DNA of 64,000 nt from Chelydra serpentina. Its lineage: Eukaryota; Chordata; Testudines; Chelydridae. Position 1 is the first letter of the stretch. Each line of letters starts with the position of its first letter. Made by a program: the position numbers and the translations under genes. The notes under the pieces were generated by a model. The model saw only the letters and a program-made list of their open reading frames with translations, was not told where the DNA came from and searched no databases. Shown here in pieces: positions 10,200 through 21,554 of the stretch. The DNA lies in assembly GCA_037349315.1 (NCBI GenBank), contig JBAIAC010000154.1, positions 1-64,000 of the forward strand, in the 5' to 3' direction.

Positions 10200-11120
10200 C
10201 TCCCCTCAGAGAGCAAAAATGACACCGGGTGGCCACGTGGGGTAATGCACACAGCGTCTCTCTCAGAGAGCAACAGCGACACCGGGTGGCCACGTGGGGT
10301 AATGCACACAGCGTCTCTCTCAGAGAGCAACAGTGACACCGGGTGGCCATGTGGGGTAATGCACACAGCGTCTCTCTCAGAGAGCAACAGTGACCCCGGG
10401 TGGCCACGTGGGGTAATGCACACAGCATCTCTCAGAGAGCAACAGTGACACCGGGTGGCCACGTGGGGTAATGCACACAGCGTGTCTCTCAGAGAGCAAC
10501 AGTGACACCGAGTGGCCACGTGCGGTAACGCACCCAGCATCTCTCAGAGAGCAACAGTGACACTGGGTGGCCATGTGGGGTAACGCACCCAGCATCTCTC
10601 AGAGAGCAACAGTGACACCGGGTGGCCATGTGGGGTAACGCACCCAGCATCTCTCTCAGAGAGCAACAGTGACACTGGGTGGCCACGTGGGGTAACGCAC
10701 ACAGCGTCTCTCTCAGAGAGCGACAGTGACACCGGGTGGCCACGTGGGGTAATGCACACAGCATCTCTCAGAGAGCAACAGTGACACCAGGTGGCCACGT
10801 GGGGTAATGCACCCAGCATCTCTCAGAGAGCAACAGTGACACTGGGTGGCCACATGGGGTAATGCACACAGCATCTCTCAGAGAGCAACAGTGACACCGG
10901 GTGGCCACGTGGGGTAACGCACCCAGCATCTCTCAGAGAGCAACAGTGACACCGGGTGGCCACGTGGGGTAATGCACACAGCATCTCTCAGAGAGCAACA
11001 GTGACACTGGGTGGCCAGGTGGGGTAATGCACACAGCATCTCTCAGAGAGCAACAGTGACACCGGGTGGCCACGTGGGGTAATGCACACAGCGTCTCTCA
11101 GAGAGCAACAGCGACACTGC
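10200..11120 (+). repeat. 55-57-bp minisatellite, about 16 units
   Basis: Units contain AGAGAGCAACAGTGACACC, GGGTGGCCACGTGGGGTAA and TGCACACAGCATCTCTC. Spacing is 55 or 57 bp depending on one extra CT. About seventeen starts are visible from 10,217 to 11,109. The frames running through it (cysteine- and histidine-rich on the minus strand) shift between units, so it is not coding. Confidence 0.95.
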
Positions 11121-11580
11121 TAAACCACGGCAGAGAAGAATTTTGTGGTCATAGGTCATTAAAGGCCACTACAAAGTACGCGTACCAACGGGACACTAAT
11201 CTTACATTCGCTGCATCAAGTCACGGGTATTATCAGTGGGGGCACCGGTGACCCTAAAAATAGTGGTTTACCCTGTTATGTTGTATTTGTCTCCTGTTTA
11301 ATATAATCATTGTGTTGAATATATTGTATGTGTTTGTGTTATTTCTTAGTAGTCTCCAACTATCAGGCAAGTAAGTGGGGATCAGCCTGTAGTTCGAATT
11401 TTCCTCCCAAGATGCCCTGGTTACGCTGCCAGGAAGGAGCGAGGGAGCTGGAGGAAAAAAGAAGGAAGATGCACCCTGCTAAGTGGGCGGCAGGATCCAG
11501 AAGAACCCCGACCTGTCCATCCAAACCTGTCAGCAGATTGGCATTCAAGAAGGTAAGCGGGTGGAGTGGGGGTGCTACAA
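11120..11580. other. No gene seen
   Basis: Unique-looking AT-balanced sequence follows the minisatellite. Short frames on both strands show no domain, and I cannot assign a repeat family. Confidence 0.4.
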
Positions 11581-11790
11581 GAGTGACATAGAAAGAGACA
11601 AAACCTGAGATTTGAGATCAATGTTCAGAAATGAAAGAGGCTGGAAATCGGAGGGATTTTGGATCCATTGTTGCAAATTATAGAGAGGAAAGTGGAAAAT
11701 CAGAGGGATTTTATATCAGTGGTTGATATGAAGTAAAATCTGAGTGTATTTCACATCAATAATTGATAAATGAACGGAGAGGAAATGGGC
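11580..11790 (-). repeat. Inverted-repeat arm, empty-site partner of 1-600
   Basis: The reverse complement aligns with 1-48 plus 460-600 and runs straight through the position where the solo LTR at 49-459 is inserted. The AT-rich sequence from 11,790 to 12,060 beyond it contains nothing I can name. Confidence 0.75.
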
Positions 11791-12750
11791 AACATTTGCA
11801 AACTTTTTATATCCATATTCAAGAATCTGAGAAAAGGTGTAAATAGGAGATTTTTTTAGTATATTATAATTAGAGAGACAGGGGAAAATCTCAGGGCATA
11901 TTCACTTAGAAATAGCCAAGTAGAGAGGAAGTGGGGCAAATGTTTAGGGTATTTTATATCGATCTTTGAGATTTGCAGAGAATGTGTCACAAATTACATA
12001 TCTGATCACATGAGAGAAACACCAAGATCGGGGGGGGGGGTTTCATGTTGCTATTAAATAACTAGAGGGAAAGGGGGGGGCTGTGACTGGATTTTACGGG
12101 ACTGTCCAACACATGAACACAAAGTGCCGGTTCCCCCCCCCCATTCACAGGGCAGCGGGGAGCCCTTTGGGGAGCTGCTCTCGGGGGGGGGGGGGGGGCG
12201 GGAGGGACCCTGGCCCAGGGCAGGGGGCAGCAGTGGGGGATGGGCTGGTGGGGCAGTTTGGGGGCAGCAGGTGGGCTGGGGACACCGGGGTCCGGGCAGT
12301 GCCCATGGGGGGCACGTGCTCCCCCCGTCCCCGCCCGGGCAGAGACCGGGCACCTCGGCCCAGCCCCAGGCCGGGGCAGCCCTGTCCGGGGGGGGGGCTC
12401 CGTGCAGCAACTCCCCCCCCCCCCCCGGGGAGACGGGAAATGGCCACTGGGGGGGGGAGAGCCCGGGGGGGGAGCTGATCACTGGGGGGGGGAAGACCGA
12501 CACCCCCCCCCCAGGGACCCCCCCCGGCCCCAGTCTCCCCGGTTCCCGGGGGGGGGGGGAGAGAGTCACATTCCCGCCCCCCCCGGGTCTGTCACTCACC
12601 GGGGGGCTCCGGCCCGGGGCTGGTGCGGGCAGAGCCCGGGGCTGCCCAGGGGGCGGGTCCCGGCTGGAGAAACCCCCCCCCGGCCGGGCACGGACCCCAG
12701 GGAGCAGCAGCGACTCCGCCCGGGCTCCCGGCTCACAATGGAGCCAGTAG

Positions 12751-12763
12751 CGGAAGTGACGTT
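12751..12763 (+). promoter_or_regulatory. Composite ETS/CRE motif
   Basis: CGGAAGTGACGTT combines an ETS core (GGAA) with a CRE half-site (TGACGT), a common pair in CpG-island promoters. A GC box (GGGGCGGGG) follows at once, and a second CRE (GTGACGTC) lies at about 12,877-12,884. Confidence 0.6.
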
Positions 12764-12840
12764 GGGCGGGGGGGCGGGGCGAGCTGATGTAACCCTCCCT
12801 TGCCGGGGCTGGAGAGCGCAGAAGCGGCCCCGGGGCAGGC

Positions 12841-12854
12841 TGGGAGATGTAGTT
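12841..12854 (+). promoter_or_regulatory. ZNF143/STAF-like motif
   Basis: TGGGAGATGTAGTT matches the core of the ZNF143 submodule (reverse complement AACTACATCTCCCA), which is common in vertebrate CpG-island promoters. It is about 80 bp from the ETS/CRE motif. Confidence 0.55.
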
Positions 12855-14360
12855 CCTGACTCTCCCGGGACCGGACGTGACGTCGGGCAGGGGGGGGCGG
12901 ACGAGCCGGGCTGCGAACGCGCGCGGGGCGCTGCGGCTCTGCCCCGCTCGTGCGCGGCCGTTGGAGAGGTTTGTATCTCCCGCCGCTGGGCATGCGCAGA
13001 TCGGGGGGGGGGTCCCGCATGCGCAGATGCAGAGCTCCCGCTACTCCGGCTCCCTGGGGAGCCACGAGCCGCACCCAGGGTGACCCCCCCTCCCCACCCC
13101 TGAGCAGGTCTCTGTGCCCCTCCCCCCTCGTACCCCATTGTCTCCTCCTCCCCCCATGGGCGGCTCTCACTGTGGGGGGGGGGCTTGGGGGGGCTCTGGG
13201 GTCACTGGCCAGGGACTCTGGGGACTCGGTCCCAGGGAATCTCTGGGGGGCCCCTGGCTGGGGTCTGGGCTCTGGGGGGGTCTGGGGCCCCTGGCTGGGG
13301 TCTGGGCTCTGGGGGGGTCTGGGGCCCCTGGCTGGGGGCTGGGAATGTGGCTCCTAAATCAGCAATTCCCCCTGTGAGGAGGGGCTCTCATTAGCTGCCC
13401 CCCCCAGAGAGCTCAAGGGGGGAAGGCTGCTCCAACGCCCTGTCCCTCTCTGCTCAGGATATTGGGGTTCAGCTTCCTGGGTCAGACGCTGCAGCCTCCA
13501 TCGTGATCTGGGCGACCAGGCTTAGCAGCTGCTGCTCCCCCCGCGGGGTCTGTGCTGGGAAGTAACCTTCATTAAACCTTCTTCTCTGCCCGGCCCAGGT
13601 GATGACTTTCTCCAGCTGGCACCAGCCCCCTAGGGCAGCCCTGAGCCCTGTTAATACTGAATTCTGAGCCAGAGATTCCAGGTAACTGGAAGAAACGAAG
13701 GGAAAATGCTGGGGTCTGGCCTTAAAATGACTCTACACAAACAGACCCTCCCCCCTCATTTCTCATCCCATTAGCAATTGCAGCAGCAAATCCAGCCTTG
13801 GGGGGCAAACAACCCAGCAATGGGACTCTTCTACCGGACGGGCAGGGAGAGGGGACAGGGAAAAGGAGAAAGAGAGACTGAAAGGGGCCGTGGGAGAGAA
13901 GAGTTTCGAGAGAGATTTCCAGATCTCTGATCTGCCCAGACAGATGTATTACTGCACCCTGGGTAGAATCACTTTCCTGTGGAAAAATGAGAATCAGAGA
14001 GAGAAAAACCCAGTTCCTGACTCCATATCCCTCCTGCTGGGGTGTGGCTGCCGTGGGGTCAGTGTCTGAGGGAATCCCCCACAGTGAATCCTTTGGTCCT
14101 GCTCTTTTCTAGCCTTGTTTTCAGAGACTTTGTTATGGGATGGGGGAAGGGAGAAGGGAGGCTAAAAATGTCTCTGTGGGTTTAGCCTGGCAGGAGGGGC
14201 CAGGTCTCCACTGTAATAAAGAGATCGAGCATTTTCTCAGCATGGCAGACTCTAGGGTGTCTGTCTGCAGGGAAAGGGCCTGGGGGAATTGTGATGTGAA
14301 ATTAATTAGAGCCTGTTCTGAAACCTCCACAACTGCCCTTCTCACCCTGCCAGGCTGCAG

Positions 14361-14441
14361 AATGACGCCCACGTCTCGCTCCACTTCATCCTGTCCTCCA
14401 TGGGACAGGGTAGAAACATGGCTGCAGAGGAGCCAGTTCAG
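14361..14441 (+). pseudogene. KRAB-ZNF leader exon, copy 2
   Basis: The acceptor (CTGCAG) ends at 14,360 and the donor GTAGGT follows 14,441. ATG at 14,400 opens MGQGRNMAAEEPVQ in phase 0 to the next exon. The exon is one base shorter than in copy 1, so the ATG at 14,362 is out of frame here and could act only as a short upstream frame. It is in itself a plausible coding exon, labelled pseudogene because the downstream gene is broken. Confidence 0.7.
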
Positions 14442-15029
14442 GTAGGTATCATCGGGGGGTTGGTGGTGGGTTCCTGCAGGAGGAAGAGGGACAGAAATAC
14501 ACCGGAGATGGGAAGGTTTGCACAGTCTGGTTTGGAGGTTGGAGCGGGGCAGGAAATGCACAGGGTGGAGAAAGGGAGGAGGACAGGGTGCAGCAAACCT
14601 GGAGTTGTTTAATAAGTGTCCTAGATTCTAGGAACAGACCCATGAGGTTCGGAGGTGGAAATGCCCTAATTTGTTGAACAGAAATAACCCACCTACATGG
14701 GCTAGGAAAACTGACCAGACTACCAGAAACTGATCTGACTAACCAGCGGCTGCTGTGAAATATGAAGGGGGACCCTACCAGTCAGGCTTAGGGGTGATTC
14801 CCCTCCCTTCATATCCAGCTCCTCACAATGAGGAGGGTGTTGGGCTTCCTACCAGAGATCTCTCCCTGTGTTGGGTCTGCTGGGAGAGATGAGCGGCTCT
14901 TTCTTCGTTCCCTCAGACTAGTGTTTCCTGGATGCTCTGAGCAGGGTGGGGGTGGGACTCTGTTTACTGCGATCCACCCAGAGCTTCCCTTTGATTGGCT
15001 CCTCTCCCCCACGAATAGTGGGGCTGTGA

Positions 15030-15470
<441 letters not shown>

Positions 15471-15599
15471 TGAGCCTACTCCACCGAAACCAGAATGTGC
15501 TTGGGGTGTAACAAGCAGGCCGCTGGGCCAGGGTTACTTATCACACAGACACTCAGTGTGTCCTTGAATGCTGGCTGGGGGTATCCAGAGAAGGAAGCT

Positions 15600-15965
15600 C
15601 AGTGGCGGATTTAACATTAGTGGGGCCCTGAGCTCAGCTCTCTTATCTCCCCCCACCACCATTTTTCATTCTTTTTTTCTTCATCCTCCTCCTATAAGTA
15701 AGTAATAGGAAGTAACTGAAAAGAAAGTGAGGTACCTTGATTGTTTTTGTAGTGAAACTTATTTTTCCACAGACCACTTGAAAATCACCACGGGTCTCGA
15801 TGGACCACTTAATGATCTTTCCAGATATGTGTGTGGGGGTACAGAAGTAAGAGAGGGCAGGGGGCTGAGGGTGTGGGGGGGTGCAGGAGTCAGGGCTGGG
15901 GGTGTGGGCTGGGGTCTTGGGGGTGCTCCCAGCCCCCTGCCCTGAGTGGCTCACAGCAGGGGCTG
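15600..15965. other. Unclassified interspersed sequence
   Basis: GT-rich and GGGGTGTGGG-rich sequence ends in a segment resembling other turtle repeats. I see no gene. The CR1 5' region appears to begin just after it. Confidence 0.35.
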
Positions 15966-16188
15966 GGGGTGGGGGCGATGTGATCGGGGAGTGCTTTATA
16001 AAGCAGTGAGCAAGCCACCAGGGAGCTTTGCGAACAGGGCTACTAACAGGGAGTTTCGTGAGGGAGATGGAAGGGGAGTGGGAAAGGGGTGAGGTACTCT
16101 TGCCATTCTTTAAAACATTTAAGCTATAATACAAACTACTTGATTTAAACATAAAGCCTATTGTTAACCTAGGTAGCTGTAGGAGAGA

Positions 16189-16388
16189 ATGCAGGCAGAA
16201 GCCCAGCAGCAGAGTGGGGGCTATCCTGTTTATTGCACTCAATGTAGCATGTATGATTACCTGCCCTGTGGGCGGGTGGCGTATGTGTGCATTCGGTGCA
16301 AGGAGCTCCTGGCCCTCAGAGACCGTGTGCAGGCTTTGGAGGCCAGGGTAGCAGAACTGGAGGAGCTAAGGGAGGCAGAGAGGTATGT
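16189..16388 (+). pseudogene. CR1 ORF1 N-terminal part, interrupted
   Basis: The ATG opens MQAEAQQQSGG, followed by a cysteine-rich zinc-binding module (CTQCSMYDYLPCG...CIRC) and a coiled coil (RVQALEARVAELEELREAE). This is the N-terminal layout of CR1 ORF1, a nucleic-acid-binding protein. It is cut at about 16,388 by the inserted CR1; the in-frame residues after that come from the insert. Confidence 0.85.
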
Positions 16389-17575
16389 TCATAGAATCTC
16401 AGGGTTGGAAGGGACCTCAGGAGGTCATCTAGTCCAACCCCCTGCTCAAAGCAGGACCAACCCCAACTAGATCATCCCAGCCAGGGCTTTGTCAAGCTTG
16501 ACCTTAAAAACCTCTAAGGAAGGAGATTCCACCACCTCCCTAGGTAACCCATTCCAGTGCTTCACCACCCTACTAGTGAAAAAGTTTTTCCTAATATCCA
16601 ACCTAAACCTCCCCCTCTGCAACTTGAGACCATTAGTCCTTGTTCTGTCATCTTCTACCACTGAGAACAGTCTAGATCCATCCTCTTTGGAACCCCCTTT
16701 CAGGTAGTTGAAAGCAGTTATCAAATCCCCCCTCACTCTTCTCTTCTGCAGGCTAAACAATCCCAGTTCCCTCAGCCTCTCCTCATAAGTCATGTGCTCC
16801 AGCCCCCTAATCATTTTTGTTGCCCTCCGCTGGACTCTTTCCAATTTTTCCACATCCTTCTTGTAGTGTGGGGCCCAAAACTGGACACAGTACTCCAAAT
16901 GAGGCCTCACCATTGCCGAATAGAGGGGAATGATCACGTCCCTCGATCTGCTAGAAATGCCTCTACTTCTACAGCCCAAAATGCCGTTAGCCTTCTTGGC
17001 AACAAGGGCACACTGTTGACTCATATTCAGCTTTTCGTCCACTGTAACCCCTAGGTCCTTCTCTGCAGAACTGCTGCCCAGCCATTCGGTCCCTAGTCTG
17101 TAGCAGTGCATGGGATTCTTCCGTCCTAAGTGCAGGACTCTGCACTTGTCCTTGTTGAACCTCATCAGATTTCTTTTGGCCCAATCCTCTAATTTGTCTA
17201 GGTCCCTCTGTATCCTATCCTTACCCTCCAGCGTATCAACCACTCCTCCCAGTTTAGTGTCATCTGCAAACTTGCTAAGGGTGCAGTCCACACCATCCTC
17301 CAGGTCGTTGATGAAGATATTGAACAAAACCGGCCCCAGCACCGACCCTTGGGGCACTCCACTTGATACCGGCTGCCAACTAGACATGGAGCCATTGATC
17401 ACTACCCGTTGAGCGCGACCATCCAGCCAGTTTTCTATCCACCTTACCGTCCATTCATCCAGCCCATACTACTTTAACTTGCTGGCAAGGACACTGTGGT
17501 AGACTGTATCAAAAGCTTTGCTAAAGTCAAGAAATAGCACATCCACTGCTTTCCCCTCATCCACAGAACCAGTTG
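16389..17575 (-). mobile_element. CR1 LINE 3' part inserted in another CR1
   Basis: A minus-strand, 5'-truncated CR1. Its 3' UTR starts near 16,389 in the plus-strand form TAGAATCTCAGGGTTGG. The frame 17,402-16,467 encodes the C-terminal reverse transcriptase: [19 protein letters not shown], the catalytic FADDTKLGG, and the CR1 C-terminal region to [13 protein letters not shown] residues upstream (VDEGKAVDVLFLDFSKAFDTV) extend to about 17,575 across a stop or frameshift near 17,470. This RT half looks almost undamaged, so the insertion is fairly young. Confidence 0.9.
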
Positions 17576-18301
17576 ATGAGGCTTTCCGGGACACTGTAGA
17601 TGTGTCGCACCTCCGGACAGACAGCCCCCGCGCTGTTGAGGAGGATGAAAGGCCCAGGGAAGGAGAGCAGTCAACGGGAGCAGAGGGAAACCTTCCCGTA
17701 GTTGAGACCCTTGTTCTAGATGGTGTTGGGATCTGCAACCTCTTGCACAGAGGTTACCTCACTGGGGGAGGGAATTCCAGTCATTAAGAAAAGGCAGCTG
17801 TTAGTAATGGGAGATTCGATCATTAGAAACAAGGATAGCTGGGTTTGTGTTGACCAGGAGAACCGTATGGTGACTTGCCTGCCTGGTGCGAAGGTTGCGG
17901 ATCTCTCGAGGCATCTAGAGAGACTGGTATGTAGTGCTGGGGAGGAGCCAGTGGTCGTGGTACATGTAGGTACCAATGACATAGGGAAGGGTAGGAGAGA
18001 TGTCCTGGAGGCCAAATTTAGGCCGCTAGGAAAGAGACTGAAATCCAGGACCCCTATGGTGGCATTCTCAGAAATGCTTCCAGTTCCACACGCAGGGCCA
18101 GGTAGGCAGGCAGAGCTTCAGAGTCTCAATGTGTGGATGAGACGATGGTGTAGAGAGGAGGGGTTTAGATTTATTAGGAACTGGGGAAACTTTTGGGATG
18201 CGGGGAGCCTATACAGGAAGGATGGGCTCCACCTAAACCAAAGTGGAACCAGACTGCTGGCACTTACCATTAAAAAGGTTGCAGAGCAGTTTATAAACTA
18301 A
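17576..18301 (+). pseudogene. CR1 ORF1 esterase domain (continuation)
   Basis: This resumes the interrupted CR1 ORF1. From 17,720 the frame carries an SGNH-type esterase: GDSIIR with the nucleophile Ser, VVHVGTNDI with the block Asn, and KDGLHLN with the Asp and His, so all four family residues are visible. CR1 ORF1 esterases are known and are thought to act on lipids or membranes. The frame ends FIN and stop at 18,301, and ORF2 begins directly after it. Confidence 0.85.
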
Positions 18302-18305
18302 GAGA

Positions 18306-19400
18306 TTGCGGGGGGGGAAGCCGATGGCTGCAGAGGAACACGTGGATCGGACAGAGACTTCTCATAGAGGAGAGTCTAGTAATAGAGACTTTCTAGTTTT
18401 TAGTCAGGAGGAGAGGCTGGAAGAGGATAAAGTAGGGGCCAGATCAGACGAGAAGCATTCACACACAAAAGAATCTGACGCATCCGAAAAGGGCAGACAA
18501 ATAAACAGTGATAAGTTTTTAAAGTGCTTGTACACAAATGCTAGAATTCTAAATAATAAGATGGGTGAGTGCCTTGTGTTAAAAGAGGATATTGATATAA
18601 TAAGCATCACAGAAACCTGGTGGAGTGAGGACGATCAATGGGACACAATCATTCCAGGGTTCAAAATATATCGGAAGGACAGAGCAGCTGGTGGGGGGGC
18701 GGGGGGGGGTGGCACTGTATGTTAAAGAAAATGTAGACTCAAATGAAGTAAAAATCTTAAATGAAACTGCATATTCCATAGAATCTCTATGGATAGTAAT
18801 TCCATGCTCTAATGAGAATATAACAATAGCAATCTATTATCGACCACCTGTCAAAGACAGTGATAGTGAGGATGAAATGCTAAGGGAGATTAGAGAGGCT
18901 ATCAAAATAAAGAACTCAATAATAGTGAGAGTCCTGTGGCACCTTATAGACTAACAGACGTATTGGAGCATAAGCTTTCGTGGGTTAATACCCACTTCAC
19001 CCACGAAAGCTTATGCTCCAATACGTCTGTTAGTCTATAAGGGGCCACAGGACTCTTTCTCGCTTCTACAGATCCAGACTAACACGGCTCCCCCTCTGAC
19101 ACTCAGTAATAGTGGGGGATTTCAATTATCCCCATATTGACTGGGTACATGTCACCTCAGGATGAAATGCAGAGTCAACATTTCTCAGTACTTTAAATGG
19201 CTGCTTCTTGGAGCAGCTGGTACAAGAACCCACAAGGGGAGAGGCAACTCTGGATTTAGTCCTGAGTGGAGCGCAGGATCTAGTCCAAGAGGTAACTCTA
19301 ACAGGACCACTTGGAAATAGTGACCTTCCCCCTGCCAGAGAATGGCTATTTGACCAGCTGTTTGCCTTGCTGTCTCTGAGGAACTTAGGGTTAGGGTTGC
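18306..19400 (+). pseudogene. CR1 ORF2 endonuclease start, frameshifted
   Basis: After an N-terminal linker the frame shows the APE-type endonuclease: CLYTNARILNNKM, then DIISITETWW with the metal-binding Glu. A G-run near 18,700 shifts the frame; the next frame continues LYVKENVDSNEV and IAIYYRPP. The palindromic insert at 18,928 interrupts it, and the domain resumes at 19,101 (LEQLVQEPTRGEATLDLVL). The element stops before the reverse transcriptase. Confidence 0.8.
18928..19100 (+). mobile_element. Palindromic insert with 14-bp TSD
   Basis: The arm starting AGAGTCCTGTGGCACC is followed after a few bases by its near-perfect reverse complement ending GGCCACAGGACTCT, then a single-copy tail ending CCAGACTAACACGGC and CCCTCTGAC. 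It is flanked by ACTCAATAATAGTG (18,914-18,927) and ACTCAGTAATAGTG (19,101-19,114). A long target duplication plus an inverted partial head fits target-primed insertion, such as a Penelope-like element. The class is inferred, not proven. Confidence 0.7.
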
Positions 19401-19514
19401 AACTTTTTCAGTAATATCATATAGTAAAATCTCATAACTTTCCATACAGTGTTGCTACACATTTTAACAGGAGGATAATAATGTCTTTTTCAAATGATAC
19501 CTCACAAGCCATAC

Positions 19515-20350
19515 TGTGATGATATAAAGGGGAGGGGAGGAAGCTCCCTTTTATAAACACCCAGCCTGCCAGTTTGCTGTAAAATCCCTGTTGGTGTCAG
19601 TTCTCTGCTTGCTTTACCTGTAAAGGGTTAACAAGCCCACAGGTAAAAGAAAAGGAGTGGGCAGCTGACCAAAAGAGCCAATGGAAAGGCTAGAACTTTT
19701 TAAAATGGGAAAGAAACTTTCCCTTTGTCTGTTGTTCTCCGAAGAAGGAGACACGGAGTAGCAATGCTGTGTATGGCTTGAAGCAGGTATGAAAATTCAG
19801 CTTCCATAACTAGAAGAAATTATTTGGGTAGGGAATGTTTAGACAGACACAATCAGGTTTATTTTTTATTTTGGCTTTTGGATCTCCTCTGTGCTATCCC
19901 AGATGCTTTTGTTTGCTTGCAAGCTTTAAGCTAAACCCCCAAGAAAACTATTTTGGGGGCTTACAAACATTAATTGTTTCTTTTAAGATCTAGCAAAAAG
20001 CCTAAGTTCTGGATGTATTGTTTTCTTTTGCAATTTTAATAAAATGTACCTCTTTTAAGAACAGGATTGGAATTGTTGATCTCCTAAGAGGTTTGTGCAT
20101 GTTGTTTGATTATCTGGTAGCCACAGCTAATTTCCTTTGTTTTCTTTCTCAGCTCTTTCCCGGAGGGGAGGTGAAAGGGCTTGAGGGTGCCCCAGAGGGA
20201 GGAATTCTCAAGTGCTCCTTCCTGGGTCCAAGGCTTTGGGGGGTTTTTTTTGGTTTTTTTTTTTTGCATTTGGGTGGTGGCAGCATTTACCAAGTCAAGG
20301 ACAGAGAAAAGCTGTAACCTTGGGGGTTTAATACAAGCCTAGAGTGGCAC
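19515..20350 (+). mobile_element. LTR, related to the LTR at 24,828
   Basis: It begins TGTGATGATATAAAGG and shares the order of landmarks with the 24,828 LTR: a GTAAAGGGTTAA motif, AATAAAATG near 20,037, GGTGGTGGCAGC near 20,275 and ACCTTGGGGG. The 3' end is unclear (about 20,350). Frames inside are artefacts. Confidence 0.6.
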
Positions 20351-20487
20351 ACACTACAGACGTGCACAGTGTCTGTCTATGTGTGTTCCCAACAGATATG
20401 TGGGTATTTCAATCCCTCACAAGCAGGGTGTTCGGCATCTTCAAAGACCTCGGGAGCCGGTCCTGGGAATTCACTGGTTTATTAAGT

Positions 20488-20890
20488 GTGACACTGTATG
20501 GAATTGTGAGACACTTTATATTAGTATTACTATTAATACCCATATGATAAAATTGCAATGAATCGTGCTAGATATGCCATGTAAGGTGTCAATGAAAATG
20601 TTATGATTTTCCAAGTATGATAATTTTGTTTCTATCTTTGTATCACCTTTGCATTGTGAGTTATAGATATGTAGGGTATATCTGTATTTCCAGACTTGTG
20701 CAGTGTTTCTGGGTGACACACCCAGACATATTGGCATCAGCGCTGCATAGTCTATTCGATAGCCCATCCAGGGTCATCAGCTGTACTATGTGCCCATGGA
20801 AAGGACTAAGGGGATACACTTAATGAGTCAGCAAAACCTGCCGGGGTATGCCTGTGTACTGAGAACTCCAAGGCTTTTCCATGCCATGTG
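20488..20890 (+). mobile_element. Possible LTR fragment
   Basis: GTGACACTGTATGGAATTG followed by AT-rich sequence resembles the start of a turtle LTR family as I recall it. No confirmed 3' end, polyadenylation signal or target duplication is visible. Confidence 0.3.
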
Positions 20891-20898
20891 CTTTAGGA

Positions 20899-21075
20899 GG
20901 AGGGATAGCTCAGTGGTTTGAGCATTGGCCTGCTAAACCCAGGGTTGTGAGTTCAATCCTTGAGGGGGCCGTTTAGGGATCTGGGGCAAAAAATGTGCAT
21001 TGATCCTGCTTTGAGCAGGGGGTTGGACTAGATGACCTCCTAAGGTCCCTTCCAACCCTGATATTCTATGATTCA
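20899..21075 (+). mobile_element. tRNA-derived SINE with CR1 tail
   Basis: A tRNA-like head has box A (GATAGCTCAGTGGTTTGAGC) and box B (GTTCAATCC). A short unrelated body follows, then a 3' tail (GGGGGTTGGACTAGATGACC ... CTTCCAACCCTGATATTC) that is the plus-strand form of the CR1 3' end seen at 16,389 and 26,567. Turtle SINEs with CR1-derived tails are established and are mobilised by CR1 reverse transcriptase. Confidence 0.9.
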
Positions 21076-21554
21076 CTGCTCTATGAGACGGGACATGAAC
21101 CTGCTGTGAGCAGGGGAGAGGTGCTGTGGATGCAGCTGAGAGCAGGTGCGAGCGCCGTCTGCTCTGCAGCATGACGACGGAGCCTGGTGTCCCACTGCCA
21201 AGTGCTCTGCCTGCCCAGGGGAAGCTGCACAGTGTTTTTCCTGAGCTCAGACTTGTATGAGGAGGGAAGAAATTGGCAGAAAGTCTCTCAACCGCACCCT
21301 TTGCCCTGGGGAGGAGTCAGGTGTCTCCAGGCAGAAATCCCTACTAGCCCTGCCCACCCTTTGATCAGCAATTCCAGAAATGAAGAGTAATTTTGGGAAA
21401 AAATGCAGGAATAGCGGCAATTTCCGGAAAACACTGGCCCTGGTTATAACATTAAATAAAACAGTCTCAAGATATATGCCTGTGTTCATCAGGCCTGTCA
21501 CTCTGCCATCACATAGTTCACTCTGCTGGTGGGTTCTACCCCTTCCCCCATTCT

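Larger units (their letters stand above)
12060..13100 (+). promoter_or_regulatory. CpG island upstream of KRAB-ZNF copy 2
   Basis: The block is very rich in CpG and in G and C runs (a 16-G run near 12,184 and many runs of seven or more) and should form G-quadruplexes. It contains ETS/CRE and ZNF143-like sites between 12,751 and 12,884 and GCGCAGAT motifs near 12,995 and 13,020. It lies about 1.3-2.3 kb upstream of the copy 2 leader exon, as expected of a KRAB-ZNF promoter. The 287-codon plus-strand frame through it has no domain and is a composition artefact. Confidence 0.65.
15970..19400 (+). mobile_element. CR1 LINE, plus strand, split by two insertions
   Basis: A CR1 element with a 5' UTR (about 15,970-16,188), ORF1 start (16,189-16,388), ORF1 esterase part (17,576-18,301) and ORF2 endonuclease start (18,306-18,925 and 19,101-19,400). 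It is interrupted by a minus-strand CR1 (about 16,389-17,575) and a 173-bp palindromic insert (18,928-19,100). The RT and 3' end are missing. CR1 elements move by target-primed reverse transcription. Confidence 0.85.

Noticed and set aside
10079..11100. Cys/His-rich minus-strand ORFs that look like zinc fingers
   Set aside because: They are translations of the 55-57-bp minisatellite; units shift frame and no CxxC/HxxxH spacing is kept.
10200..11120. CRISPR-like array
   Set aside because: Units are contiguous with no variable spacers, and the genome is vertebrate.
12240..13103. 287-codon plus-strand ORF
   Set aside because: It lies wholly in the CpG island, overlaps long frames on both strands, and is Gly/Pro/Arg-rich from G and C runs with no domain.
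20899..20971. tRNA gene
   Set aside because: Box A and B are present but the head belongs to a SINE with a CR1 tail.
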